Shown here piece by piece: positions 25,374 through 33,814 of a DNA stretch of 64,000 nt (position 1 is its first letter; the number at the start of each line of letters is the position of its first letter). The stretch is taken from positions 24,623 to 88,622 of the forward strand of contig JADLHZ010000065.1 of assembly GCA_020848545.1 (NCBI GenBank), read 5' to 3'. A program made the translations under genes and the position numbers. The notes under the pieces are model-generated. The model saw nothing but the letters and a program-made list of their open reading frames with translations, was not told the DNA's origin and did no database searches. The DNA is from Deltaproteobacteria bacterium (GTDB taxonomy: Bacteria > Myxococcota > JADLHZ01).

Positions 25374-27728
25374 GTGCGCTACTTCCTCGCCGTCATCGGC
25401 CTCACGGGCTGCGTCAACTTCACGCAGGTGCAGCAGCATTGCCCGAGCGAGAACCCGGCGCTCTGCGTCGGCCGCACGAACATCGACGGCGTCGACAACA
25501 CGACCGACGGCACCGGCGAGAACACCGGGCCGACCGGGGCTACGGGCAACACGCAAATGACGTGCACGCCACGCACTTGCGCCGAAGTCGGCGCGCTTTT
25601 CTGCGGCACCGCCGACGACAACTGCGGCACCACTCTCATCTGCGCTTGCACGTCGCCACTGCTCTGCGGCGCACGCACGGCGAGCACCTGCGGAGCGCCG
25701 CCGAGCCTGACGACCGCCGTCGTCGCGAGCCCTGCCGCCACGGTGCCGCAAGGTCTCGGCGCGGCGCCGCGCAATGTCGCCGTTCGCGTCAACGTCACCG
25801 GCACCGGGCTCGGCGCGGTGAGCGCAGCGATGCTGAGCGATGGAAGCGCCGGCGCCATCGACAGCGCGAGCCGCACCGAGACGACGCTCGCAATCGACTT
25901 CATGATCCCGCACGGCGCGACGCCCGGCGCGAAGTCGTTGCTGCTCAGCCACCCGACCGGCGTGCTTTCGCAGAGCAGCGTCATCACGGTCACCCCGATC
26001 AAAGTCACACCGGCGGCCGCCGCGGCGCCCGGAAGCGACAGCGCGATCGGCTCGACGCTGGCACCCTTCGCCACCATCAACCACGCCCTGTCGGTGGCCG
26101 CATCGGGCGATACAATCTTGCTGGCTCCGGCCGCGATCGCCAATCACACAGTCGGGCTCGGCGCGGCGCTCAGCAGCAGCGCCTGCGGTGCCACGGGCAC
26201 GGCGAACGTGCCTGCCGGGGTCACGATCAGAGGCGATGGTGCGCTGGCGTCGTTGATCAGCCCCGGCGGCAACGTCGCCGCGTTCATCACCAGCGGCGCG
26301 GCGACGATCAATCTCATCGCGGTGGAGCAGTTCACGATCGGGGTCCTCGCGCTCGGGGGTCCGCTGCAAAGCGATGAGCTCTTCGTTGGCGAGAGCACGG
26401 CCTGCGCCGTCTCGCTGCAGGGCAACGGCGACGCGAGCTTCAGCCGCCTCGTGATGCAAGCGAACACTGGCGACGGCCTGCACGCGAACAAGACCGGCGG
26501 CACGGTCACGCTCAACGACATCGTCGCCGACGGCAACACCGGCGACGGCATCGCGCTCTACGGCACGATGAACGGAAGCTTCACCAAGACTTCCGTGACC
26601 TTGAATAGTGGCATCGGCCTCAGCGCATCGATCATCGGGAACCTGACGGTCACCGGCCTCGTCGCCGATGACAACGGCAGCGGCCTCTGGCTCACCGGCA
26701 GCACGAACGCGACCATCGACATGCCGCTGCCCGGCGCCGCCGCGCCTTTCGCCAAGGGCACAATCTCGCGCAACGGCTACAACGGCGTCTTCGCGGCCGG
26801 GAGCGCGGCGCTGCAACTGCGCGGCGCAACCGGCGGCACCGGCGCCGCGACGAAGAGCCCGATCCGCGGCAAGCGCAACACCGGCAGCCCGAACTACGCG
26901 TGCCTCGAGCTCGACGACGCGGCCAGCGTGGTGCTGCGCGACCTCGACGTCGAGGAGTGCTCGAGCGTCGCCATGCGCATCGGCATCAACAACAATCTTC
27001 CGTTTGGCAAGATGACCTCGGTGCAGATGTACTCGAGCTTCGTGCAAAACAACGGCGAGATCGCGAGCCCGGGCATCGGCATCCTCAACCGCTCGACCTC
27101 GGCGGTTTACTTGGACAACGTCGTCATCCAAGATCAGACAATCGGTATCCTCATCGAAGGCGACGGCAACTCGACCGTCGGTCCGGTGACGATCGCGAAC
27201 GGCAGCCGCATCGTGCTCAACGACGACCTCTGCTCGTTCGAAACGGAGTGCGTCGGCATCTTGCTGCAAGGGACGATCGGCTCGCGGACGCTGATCAACG
27301 TCAACACTGGGGCGCAGATCTCGGAGAACCCGAACGGCGGCGTGTTCATGCGCTCGCCCGGCCAGCTGACGCTGCGCAACGCGACGATGGCGGTGGCGTC
27401 GGCGGCCTCGACCTTCTCGCACATCCGCATCGACACGAGCACGGACATCCGCGTCGATCTCGGCACCGGCGGCGAAAACGGCAACAACAGCTTCGTCTGC
27501 AGCGACGGCTACATCTTGCGCGATGCACGGCCGACGACGACGACCATCGCGAGCACGATCAGTGCCTCGACCTACAGCGCCTCCAGTTGCCCAGGCGGCT
27601 GCAACTCGAACACCTTCGGAGGCGGCGGGTTCTGCTTCGCGGCCGATCAGGTTCCGCTCATCCTCTACGAAGGAACGAACGATCCCGGCGCGGGAGCGTG
27701 CTCGACCCGCGGGTTGCTCAGCTTCTAG
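25374..27728 (+). CDS. Beta-helix surface lipoprotein with Cys-rich N-terminus
   Basis: This 784-residue lipoprotein starts at the GTG at 25374 (MRYFLAVIGLTGC), with lipobox Cys13. A Thr/Gly/Asp-rich linker (about 30-60) contains GPTGATG. It is followed by a Cys-rich module (CTPRTCAEVGALFCGTADDN) seen in many myxobacterial surface proteins, then an IPT-like beta domain (about 105-215). The main part (about 215-760) is a parallel beta-helix with repeated turns such as LVMQANTGDGLHANKTGGTV, LNDIVADGNTGDGIALYGTM and VVIQDQTIGILIEGDGNST. It is one of three beta-helix lipoproteins in this window. The next gene follows after 55 bases on the same strand. No catalytic residues can be assigned. Confidence 0.7.
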   Translation: MRYFLAVIGLTGCVNFTQVQQHCPSENPALCVGRTNIDGVDNTTDGTGENTGPTGATGNTQMTCTPRTCAEVGALFCGTADDNCGTTLICACTSPLLCGARTASTCGAPPSLTTAVVASPAATVPQGLGAAPRNVAVRVNVTGTGLGAVSAAMLSDGSAGAIDSASRTETTLAIDFMIPHGATPGAKSLLLSHPTGVLSQSSVITVTPIKVTPAAAAAPGSDSAIGSTLAPFATINHALSVAASGDTILLAPAAIANHTVGLGAALSSSACGATGTANVPAGVTIRGDGALASLISPGGNVAAFITSGAATINLIAVEQFTIGVLALGGPLQSDELFVGESTACAVSLQGNGDASFSRLVMQANTGDGLHANKTGGTVTLNDIVADGNTGDGIALYGTMNGSFTKTSVTLNSGIGLSASIIGNLTVTGLVADDNGSGLWLTGSTNATIDMPLPGAAAPFAKGTISRNGYNGVFAAGSAALQLRGATGGTGAATKSPIRGKRNTGSPNYACLELDDAASVVLRDLDVEECSSVAMRIGINNNLPFGKMTSVQMYSSFVQNNGEIASPGIGILNRSTSAVYLDNVVIQDQTIGILIEGDGNSTVGPVTIANGSRIVLNDDLCSFETECVGILLQGTIGSRTLINVNTGAQISENPNGGVFMRSPGQLTLRNATMAVASAASTFSHIRIDTSTDIRVDLGTGGENGNNSFVCSDGYILRDARPTTTTIASTISASTYSASSCPGGCNSNTFGGGGFCFAADQVPLILYEGTNDPGAGACSTRGLLSF

Positions 27729-27783
27729 CGCCGCCGTGAGACGCGAAAGTTGTCCTCATGGGCGCGGAGGCTATCCTTCCCTC

Positions 27784-29913
27784 GTGCGGTTGACTGTCCT
27801 TTTGATGCCTCTCCTCGCGACGGCGTGCCTGAAGCTCGACCGCCGCGCGCAAGAGAACCTCCCGCCGAGCGCCGCGATCGCCGTCGCCCCAGGCGCGCTC
27901 GTCGGACCGCTCACCACAGTGATCCTCGATGGCAGCACGAGCGCCGATCCGGAGGAGCGACCGCTCACCTTTCGCTGGACGCAAGCGAGCGGCGACCTCG
28001 TCGTGCTCGACGATCCGGGCGCAGCGACCGTGAGCTTCACGGCGCCCGAGCGCGCCCAGAGCCTCGTGTTCTCGCTCGTCGTCTCGGACGGCCGCTTCGA
28101 CAGCGCCGCCGCCACGGTGCAACTCCGCGTCAGCACGAACGCGGGCCCGACCGCCGTCGTCGCGCCGGTTGGCCAAGCGATCGCCGGCGCCACGATCGCC
28201 ATCGACGGCAGCGCGTCGTCGGATCCCGAGGCGCAAACGCTCTCGTACACCTGGACGAGCCCGTCGCATCCGGCGCTCGTGTTCTCGCCGAGCGCGACCG
28301 TGGCGCAGCCGTCGATCGTCGTCCCGGCGGATCTCTCGAAGCCGCTGGTCGTGCGCCTGACGGTGAGCGACGGCGCCCTCAGTCACAGCGCCGAAGCGAC
28401 AGCGCCGATCGAGCCCGGCGATTCGACGGCGATCTTCGTCGACGCGAACGCCGGCTGCACGAGCGACTGCGACGGCACGCGCGCGAAGCCGTTCAAGCAA
28501 GTGATGCTCGGTTACGGCAAGGCGAAGACCGAGCTGAAGCCGGTGCTCGTCGCCCCGGGATACTATCAACGGCTCGCCATGGACTCGCCGGTGACCATCA
28601 TCGGCCGCTGCGATCCGGCAAACGGATGGGCGTGCGGCGTGACGGCGCAGCCGAGCGTGATCGCCGCCAGCGAGAGCGAGCGCTTCGCCGTCCTCATCCC
28701 GGCGCCGAACGACACGCCGATCGTGCTGCGCCACCTGCACATCCTTGGCACCACCGGCCAGATGCCGCTCGAGGCGAAGACTGGCACGATGGGCAACGAG
28801 ATCGGCGCGCTCTACTGCGCCGGCTGCAGCGTCGTCGTCGACCGCTCTTACCTCGACGTCAACGCGGCGGGCGGTGACGCCGGAGATCTCTCGCGCGTCG
28901 TCTCGATCAACACGACGCCGCGCGCCGTGCGCATCATCGACAGCACGATCGTCATGGGGCGCACCGGCAACAACGAAGGCGTCTATGTCGGCGGATCGTT
29001 CGACGTCGAGCTACACGGCGTGACGATCCGATCGAAGAACGACGTGCGAAACGGCCAATCATCGGCCGTCAAATACAACTACCTCCTCTTCGCCCATGGC
29101 CCTTCTCACGTCGTCGTCGATCGCAGCCGCTTCGAGGTCGACGCCGGCGCCGAGCACAAGAAGGCTTACGCCGTCGAGATCCGCGATAACGGCAACGTCG
29201 GCGTGCCGGCGCCGATCGTGCTCGCGACGGCGAACGTCTTTTGGTTCAAGGGCTTCGCCAGCAACTGGGGGCCGACCGAAGGACAACCGGGAGATGGGAC
29301 CCGACGCTCCGATGGCAACTTGATGGTGCATGCGACGAACGTGACGAACGCGACCTTCGTCAACAACACCTTCATCGGCAATGCCGCGGCGGCGGTCCCT
29401 GGCTGCCTCCCCGACATCGGCGGCGGCGCCATGCCGCATACCATCAACCCGAAGGACGAAGCCTGCCTCGGGCTCGCGCTGTTCCTTGGCGGCGGTGGCA
29501 CATCTCGGCTCGCCTTCGTGAACAACTACTTCACGACGCTCTACCGCCTCGTTTGGAACGCGGGCTCTCCGGACCTCTTCGTCACTTTCAAGAACAACAC
29601 GGTCGATCCGAACATCCCCGTCATCTCGGACGGCCAGGATCTCGACCCCACGGCCGACGTCAACGTCCTCCACGACGGCCACCTCGGCGGCGGCCTCGGT
29701 GAATACGGCGCCTCCGATCAGCTGGGCGAAGCGAACGTGCGCGGCGATTGCCTACTCAAAGATCCCGCCACCGGCGATGCGCATCTTTTGGCCGGCTCAC
29801 CCTGCATCGACAGCGGCGCCTTCGATCGCGACGCGCCGGCGCGGGACATCGACGGCGACGACCGGCCCGCCGGAACGGCGATCGATCGCGGCGCCGACGA
29901 GGTGACGCCGTGA
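27784..29913 (+). CDS. PKD-type/beta-helix surface lipoprotein
   Basis: Started at the GTG at 27784, this is a 709-residue lipoprotein (MRLTVLLMPLLATAC, Cys15). Two PKD/REJ-like beta domains follow, at about 27-120 and 120-215, with LDGSTSADPEERPLTFRWTQ and IDGSASSDPEAQTLSYTWTS. The rest is a parallel beta-helix (about 220-690), beginning IFVDANAGCTSDCDGTRAKP and including FVNNTFIGNAAA and FVNNYFTTLYRL turns. The C-terminus (AGSPCIDSGAFDRDAPARDI, then DRGADE) is the choice-of-anchor-Q-type ending seen in secreted beta-helix proteins. Its stop overlaps the GTG start of the next gene as GTGA (29910-29913), so the two are coupled. Location outside the cell is likely. Function is unknown. Confidence 0.72.
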   Translation: MRLTVLLMPLLATACLKLDRRAQENLPPSAAIAVAPGALVGPLTTVILDGSTSADPEERPLTFRWTQASGDLVVLDDPGAATVSFTAPERAQSLVFSLVVSDGRFDSAAATVQLRVSTNAGPTAVVAPVGQAIAGATIAIDGSASSDPEAQTLSYTWTSPSHPALVFSPSATVAQPSIVVPADLSKPLVVRLTVSDGALSHSAEATAPIEPGDSTAIFVDANAGCTSDCDGTRAKPFKQVMLGYGKAKTELKPVLVAPGYYQRLAMDSPVTIIGRCDPANGWACGVTAQPSVIAASESERFAVLIPAPNDTPIVLRHLHILGTTGQMPLEAKTGTMGNEIGALYCAGCSVVVDRSYLDVNAAGGDAGDLSRVVSINTTPRAVRIIDSTIVMGRTGNNEGVYVGGSFDVELHGVTIRSKNDVRNGQSSAVKYNYLLFAHGPSHVVVDRSRFEVDAGAEHKKAYAVEIRDNGNVGVPAPIVLATANVFWFKGFASNWGPTEGQPGDGTRRSDGNLMVHATNVTNATFVNNTFIGNAAAAVPGCLPDIGGGAMPHTINPKDEACLGLALFLGGGGTSRLAFVNNYFTTLYRLVWNAGSPDLFVTFKNNTVDPNIPVISDGQDLDPTADVNVLHDGHLGGGLGEYGASDQLGEANVRGDCLLKDPATGDAHLLAGSPCIDSGAFDRDAPARDIDGDDRPAGTAIDRGADEVTP

Positions 29914-30941
29914 TCGCGCTGCTCTGCGCCTTTGTCGCCGCCAGCCCCGCCGAATCGAAGCGCGTGGCCGTGCTCGACTTCGTCGCCGTCGAGGTCGATG
30001 CGTCCGCCGCACTGGCGTTCACCCAGCTCGTCGCCGCTGAGCTCGCGCGCGCGGGCCTCGAGACGGTGAGCAGCAAAGACGTCGCGGCGCTGATCTCCCT
30101 CGAAGAACGCAAGCAGCTGCTTGGCGGCTACGACGCGCGCGCGAGCGACCAGGTGGCCGGGCTGCTGAACGCGCGCTACGTCGTCGCTGGGAGCATCGGC
30201 AAGCTCGGCGCGAAGCTGCTCGTGACAGCGCAGCTCCTCGATCACGCGAGCGGCATCGTCGTCAATCGTACGACGCAGGAAGCGAAGAACGTCGACGCGC
30301 TCGCGGCCGCCGCCGAGCCGTTGGTGCGAGCCCTGCTCGCCGAATCCGGCCGCCTCCAGCTCTACGATCAAGTCGCCGGCGCGCGCGTGTTCCTCGACGA
30401 AGGGCTGATCGGCGTCATGCCGCTCACGCCGGTGCCGATCAAAGACGGCGGCCGCCATCGGCTGCACGTCGAGAGCGGCGAGCATGCGCCGTGGGACCAA
30501 GAGATCACCATCGCCCGCGGACAAACGACGCGGCTTCGCGTCGATCTCGTGGCGTTGAAGACTTTGGAAGAGCGCTCGGCAGCGCGTCGCATCGGCGCTT
30601 ATGCCACGCTCGGCGGCGCCGTCGTCGCCGGCGTCGGCGCGGCGCTGCTCTTCTGGGGCACCTTCGAGAGCAAGCGGACGTATGACGCGATGGATCTCTT
30701 GCTCGTCACCCAACGCGAGCTCGACGCCGCGGCGAGTCGCACCCTCGGGCTCTACGCCGGCGCCTTCATCGCCACCGCCGCGTCGGCCGCGCTGCTCGCC
30801 ACGAGCCTCTACCTCTTCCTCTACGATCCGCATCGCCTCGCGCTCGACGACGCGGCGAAGTCGCTGCGCTTCGAGCCGATCATCGCGCCGGCGCCGTCCG
30901 GGGCGAAGATCTTCGGGCTCTCGCTCAGCGGGCGTCTGTAG
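29910..30941 (+). CDS. FlgO/TolB-like envelope protein with PEGA-like domain
   Basis: The GTG at 29910 overlaps the previous stop and gives 343 residues. A short hydrophobic N-terminus (MIALLCAFVAASPAES) may act as a weak signal peptide. Residues about 18-140 resemble the FlgO/CsgG/TolB-like fold: KRVAVLDFVAVEVDA, LVAAELARAGLETVSSKDVA, LLNARYVVAGSIGKLGAKL and LLDHASGIVVNRTTQ. A PEGA-like beta segment follows (about 150-215, with ARVFLDEGLIGVMPLTPVPI). Two membrane helices end the protein (AYATLGGAVVAGVGAALLFW and LYAGAFIATAASAALLATSL). The N-terminus therefore probably faces the periplasm. Coupling to the beta-helix lipoprotein suggests they work together at the envelope. The exact role is unknown. 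Confidence 0.68.
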   Translation: MIALLCAFVAASPAESKRVAVLDFVAVEVDASAALAFTQLVAAELARAGLETVSSKDVAALISLEERKQLLGGYDARASDQVAGLLNARYVVAGSIGKLGAKLLVTAQLLDHASGIVVNRTTQEAKNVDALAAAAEPLVRALLAESGRLQLYDQVAGARVFLDEGLIGVMPLTPVPIKDGGRHRLHVESGEHAPWDQEITIARGQTTRLRVDLVALKTLEERSAARRIGAYATLGGAVVAGVGAALLFWGTFESKRTYDAMDLLLVTQRELDAAASRTLGLYAGAFIATAASAALLATSLYLFLYDPHRLALDDAAKSLRFEPIIAPAPSGAKIFGLSLSGRL

Positions 30942-30979
30942 GTGCGCGTAGGTCCGGCGCGCACTGCTATATTCGCGAC

Positions 30980-30996
30980 CCCGCAAGCTTTGCGGG
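30980..30996 (+). terminator. Hairpin between gene 29910-30941 and the pilin operon
   Basis: The sequence CCCGCAA-GCT-TTGCGGG has perfect 7-base arms. It is followed within 10 bases by AATTTT, so it could be a weak Rho-independent terminator. It would separate the upstream pair from the pilin operon, which has its own promoter match at 31048. Confidence 0.45.
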
Positions 30997-31047
30997 CCAC
31001 AATTTTGCGAAAGCGCGAGGAGCCACGATTAATGCGAGCTGAGGCGG

Positions 31048-31063
31048 TGGCACTGATGTTGCG
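31048..31063 (+). promoter_or_regulatory. Sigma-54 (RpoN) promoter of the minor pilin operon
   Basis: The sequence TGGCACTGATGTTGCG matches the -24/-12 consensus TGGCAC-N5-TTGCW at all positions but the last, with the required GG-N10-GC spacing. Transcription would begin near 31074. This places an AAGG ribosome binding site (31093-31096) and the ATG at 31104 in the leader. In Myxococcus and Pseudomonas pilin genes depend on sigma-54 with PilR, which makes the site biologically sensible. Confidence 0.65.
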
Positions 31064-31103
31064 TAACGATTCAACGCGTATGCAGTCTGGGCAAGGTCAG
31101 CAC

Positions 31104-31733
31104 ATGCGGGGCTTTACGTTGATCGAGCTCGCGGTCGTGCTCGGCGTCATCGGCGTCCTCGCCTCGCTCGCCGGTCCGAACATCAATCGCATGCTGCTCA
31201 ACATCCGCAACAAGGGTGCGACGACGGACATCGCCGGTCTGATGCGGATGGCCCGCAGCATGGCGATGCAGGAGAACCGGCCGTTCGCGCTGATTATCCG
31301 CGACGGCAGCGCCGCCAACACGCGCGCGGCGCTCGTGCGTTGCCCGAACGGGACGACCGCGGCGTACAACTTCAACAACATCACGACGCCGATGATCGAC
31401 ACCGGCGCTGGTTATCCGGCGGGCTTCTCACCGGTACGCATCGCCGAGATCGGAAAAGACATCGGCATCGGCGGCGCCGGGCTCGGGTCAGCGGGCATCC
31501 TGACGATGTATCGCCCGTATACCGCGATCCCGCGCACCGCCGGCTGCTCTTTTTGCGCTGGCGGCAACGGCGCCATCTTGTTCAAGAGCGACGGCTCACT
31601 GACGCTGACGAACGGCGCGCCCTACGGCAGCGTCACGGTGAGCATCGCGGCCAGTTGGCCGACGCCGAGCGCAGCGGAGATGTACACGATTACCGTCATG
31701 GGTCTGACGGGTGAGGTGCGGGTATGGCATTGA
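31104..31733 (+). CDS. fimT: Minor pilin / pseudopilin, FimT-GspH type
   Basis: I chose the ATG at 31104 because it gives the classic prepilin start MRG/FTLIELAVVLGVIGVLAS, lies 7 bases after an AAGG site and is downstream of the sigma-54 promoter match. This gives 209 residues. In-frame ATGs at 31032 (after GAGGAG), 31056 and 31080 would give longer leaders, but the first two lie before or inside the promoter match. PilD would cut after the Gly, and Glu5 of the mature protein is present. The C-terminal domain has the beta-rich FimT/GspH character (FKSDGSLTLTNGAP, YTITVMGLTGEVRVW). It is the first gene of the minor pilin operon and overlaps pilV by 10 bases. Confidence 0.8.
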   Translation: MRGFTLIELAVVLGVIGVLASLAGPNINRMLLNIRNKGATTDIAGLMRMARSMAMQENRPFALIIRDGSAANTRAALVRCPNGTTAAYNFNNITTPMIDTGAGYPAGFSPVRIAEIGKDIGIGGAGLGSAGILTMYRPYTAIPRTAGCSFCAGGNGAILFKSDGSLTLTNGAPYGSVTVSIAASWPTPSAAEMYTITVMGLTGEVRVWH

Positions 31734-32257
31734 GCGAGACATCGCGGCGCAACGAGCGCGGCTTCACGCTGCTCGAGGCGTTGATCTCGATGGTGATCTT
31801 CTTCATCGGCGCCACCGGCGTCATGCGCTTGCAGCTCGAGTCGATCCGCGTCAACCGCTTCGGCGGTCACATGACGCAGGCGATGATGTTCGCGGACGAG
31901 CGCGCCCAAGCGTTGCTCGCGCTCGATTTCGACGACCCGCTGATCGCCGACAGCAACGGCGGCAACAACCCGCCGGCGATGAACCAGCCCTTTCCCTTTT
32001 CCACGCCGAGCGCAGCGACGCCCGACACCGCCGAGGGTGCGACCACCTCCGAGGGGCTCACCGTCGGCGGCACCGTCGTCGCGCTGAACAGCGGCGAGCA
32101 GTTCCAACGCTATTGGATGATCTCGGACGAAGAGATGAACCCGACGATCAGCGGTCCCGACTGCAAACGCATCCGCGTCATGGTCCGCTTTCGCGACGGC
32201 GAGAGCGCGGATTGGCGCGAGGCCGGCGTCACCGTCTTGAAGGCGAAGGTGCAATGA
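31724..32257 (+). CDS. pilV: Minor pilin PilV-like
   Basis: This 177-residue prepilin starts MALSETSRRNERG/FTLLEALISMVIFFIG, with the PilD cleavage site after the Gly and Glu5 in the mature protein. The FTLLEALIS form and the position between FimT-like and PilW-like genes are characteristic of PilV. The hydrophobic helix is followed by a short globular domain with DFDDPLIADSNGG and KRIRVMVRFRDGES. Minor pilins of this set prime pilus assembly and form the tip together with PilY1. The gene overlaps its neighbours on both sides (10 bases with fimT, 4 bases with pilW), so expression is tightly coupled. Confidence 0.82.
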   Translation: MALSETSRRNERGFTLLEALISMVIFFIGATGVMRLQLESIRVNRFGGHMTQAMMFADERAQALLALDFDDPLIADSNGGNNPPAMNQPFPFSTPSAATPDTAEGATTSEGLTVGGTVVALNSGEQFQRYWMISDEEMNPTISGPDCKRIRVMVRFRDGESADWREAGVTVLKAKVQ

Positions 32258-33312
32258 TGCGCGCGCGTGGACAGCGGGGCTTCACGGTGCTCGAGCTGAT
32301 GGTGAGCTCCGCGATCGCGTCGATCGTGGCGATGGGCGTGTTCGCGCTGATGACCGGCCAGATCGAGGGTCAGAACCGGCAAGAACGGGTCAGCAACGCC
32401 CAGATGCTCGTGCGTGCGGCGATGATGGAAGTGACGAAGCGCGTGCAGCCGACCGGCTTCGGCTTGCCCGGCGATTGGGCGATCGGCGTCACCGGCAGCG
32501 TCAACAACGTGACGACTCCTGGGCCGATGGAGACGTGCCCGGGCACCGACGTGCTCGAGGTCTTCGCCCGCGATCCGCGCGGTCGCTGGACGCTGACCGG
32601 CAACGCCGGCGCCTCGATCACCTTCGACGATCCGCCGGAGATGACCGCCGATCGGCCGTGGCGCCAGGGCGTCCGCCTCTTCCTCTTCGGCAGCATCGGC
32701 AACTACGGCCTCGTGCGGACGGCAGCGCCGCGCCCGATCACGGCGCAAACGATCACGATCACGGCGGCCGAGTCGATGTACCTGCCGCCTCCTCCTGCCC
32801 CGCAAGCTCCGACGACCCCGACGAGCGAAGTCTACGGCGTGGTCACCACACGCCTGCGCGTCGTCTGCTCGGCGACGGATCCGACGCATCCGCTGCTCGT
32901 GCTCGAGGAGGACGTCGATCAAGATCCGGTCGACGGCATCATCGACGCGAAGGACCAGGTGCCGATCGCGAGCGACATCGAGGATCTGCAAGTGGCCTAC
33001 CTGGTCGACAGAGATCGCGACGGCGTCGTCACCGAAGCAGACGCGGTCGACCACCCGACGCTCGCGACCGATCCGAACTTCCTGCGCCCGATCGATCGCT
33101 GGCGCGCCGTCAAGGGCGTGCGCATCAGCTTGGTCGCGCGCGCGAAGTCGCAGCCGAACACGACGAACCTGCCGCTCGTCGTCGAGGATCACGCGCCGCC
33201 GCAAGTCCCCGACGAATATGTCCGCCGCCTGCTGCGCCAGGTCATCATCTTCGACAACCGCGACACCGCCGAGCCCGAGGTCTACCTGCACCTCTCGAAC
33301 AAGGTCCTGTGA
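32254..33312 (+). CDS. pilW: Minor pilin PilW-like
   Basis: This 352-residue prepilin starts at 32254, in an ATGA overlap with pilV. The leader MMRARGQRG is followed by FTVLELMVSSAIASIVAMG, which contains Glu5 of the mature pilin. The length and the large globular part, with TDVLEVFARDPRGRW, ADRPWRQGVRLFLFGSIGNY and VKGVRISLVARAKSQPN, fit PilW. A stretch DRDRDGVVTEADAVD looks like a calcium-binding loop. PilW together with PilV, PilX and FimT forms the complex at the pilus tip that carries PilY1. The gene ends 8 bases before pilX. Confidence 0.82.
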   Translation: MMRARGQRGFTVLELMVSSAIASIVAMGVFALMTGQIEGQNRQERVSNAQMLVRAAMMEVTKRVQPTGFGLPGDWAIGVTGSVNNVTTPGPMETCPGTDVLEVFARDPRGRWTLTGNAGASITFDDPPEMTADRPWRQGVRLFLFGSIGNYGLVRTAAPRPITAQTITITAAESMYLPPPPAPQAPTTPTSEVYGVVTTRLRVVCSATDPTHPLLVLEEDVDQDPVDGIIDAKDQVPIASDIEDLQVAYLVDRDRDGVVTEADAVDHPTLATDPNFLRPIDRWRAVKGVRISLVARAKSQPNTTNLPLVVEDHAPPQVPDEYVRRLLRQVIIFDNRDTAEPEVYLHLSNKVL

Positions 33313-33320
33313 GGGAAGCC

Positions 33321-33782
33321 ATGAAAGAACGTGGATACATTCTCGGAGTCGTCGTCATCGCCCTCGTCGCGCTCAGCGTCGGCGGCGCCGCGATCCTCAC
33401 CCTGTCGGGCGGCGAAGCCGATCTCGCCGGCCAGGTGCGCAAGCAGAAGCAACTGCAGGCGTGCGCGATGGCGGGCGCGGACGCGAGCATCGCGCAGCTG
33501 CCGAGCGGAGCGCCGACGGCGGTCTCGCTCGACGCGAACTATTCGGCGGCGCCCGGCCACTACCCGACTGGAGGCACGTACACATCCGGCGCCGGGAAGC
33601 TCGACAAGACGCAGGCGCCGGATCTGGCGGCTGGCGCGGCGGTCGGGGCGAACGTGATCAACTTCCCGCGCGGCGCCGCCGGCCTGCGCCGCGAGCCTTA
33701 TCGCTACGTGACGACGTGCAGCGGGCCGAATGGCCAGACGTCGGAAGCCGAGAAGACGATCCTCTATGGCGTCAGCCAGTGA
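33321..33782 (+). CDS. pilX: Minor pilin PilX-like
   Basis: This 153-residue protein starts MKERG/YILGVVVIALVALSVGGAA, with GAGGGAA as a good ribosome binding site. It has the single N-terminal helix of PilX/GspK-type pilins. Position 5 of the mature protein is not Glu, as in several PilX and GspK proteins, which fits a role at the tip of the filament. A conserved-looking helix follows (LAGQVRKQKQLQACAMAGAD), then a short beta domain with one disulphide-type Cys pair (CAMAG, TTCSGPNG). Its place between pilW and pilY1 supports the assignment more than the sequence does, since PilX is poorly conserved. Confidence 0.75.
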   Translation: MKERGYILGVVVIALVALSVGGAAILTLSGGEADLAGQVRKQKQLQACAMAGADASIAQLPSGAPTAVSLDANYSAAPGHYPTGGTYTSGAGKLDKTQAPDLAAGAAVGANVINFPRGAAGLRREPYRYVTTCSGPNGQTSEAEKTILYGVSQ

Positions 33783-33814
33783 TCCCGTTGGTGAACGAAG
33801 TGAAGGAGTCGACC

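Noticed and set aside
27523..27783. An upstream extension of 87 codons for the PKD/beta-helix lipoprotein
   Set aside because: It overlaps the end of the previous beta-helix gene. The GTG at 27784 gives a clean lipoprotein signal with Cys15.
30942..31103. Longer N-termini for the first pilin
   Set aside because: A sigma-54 promoter match lies inside that stretch, and the short leader MRG before FTLIEL is normal for pseudopilins. I keep some doubt because the ATG at 31032 has a good GAGGAG site.
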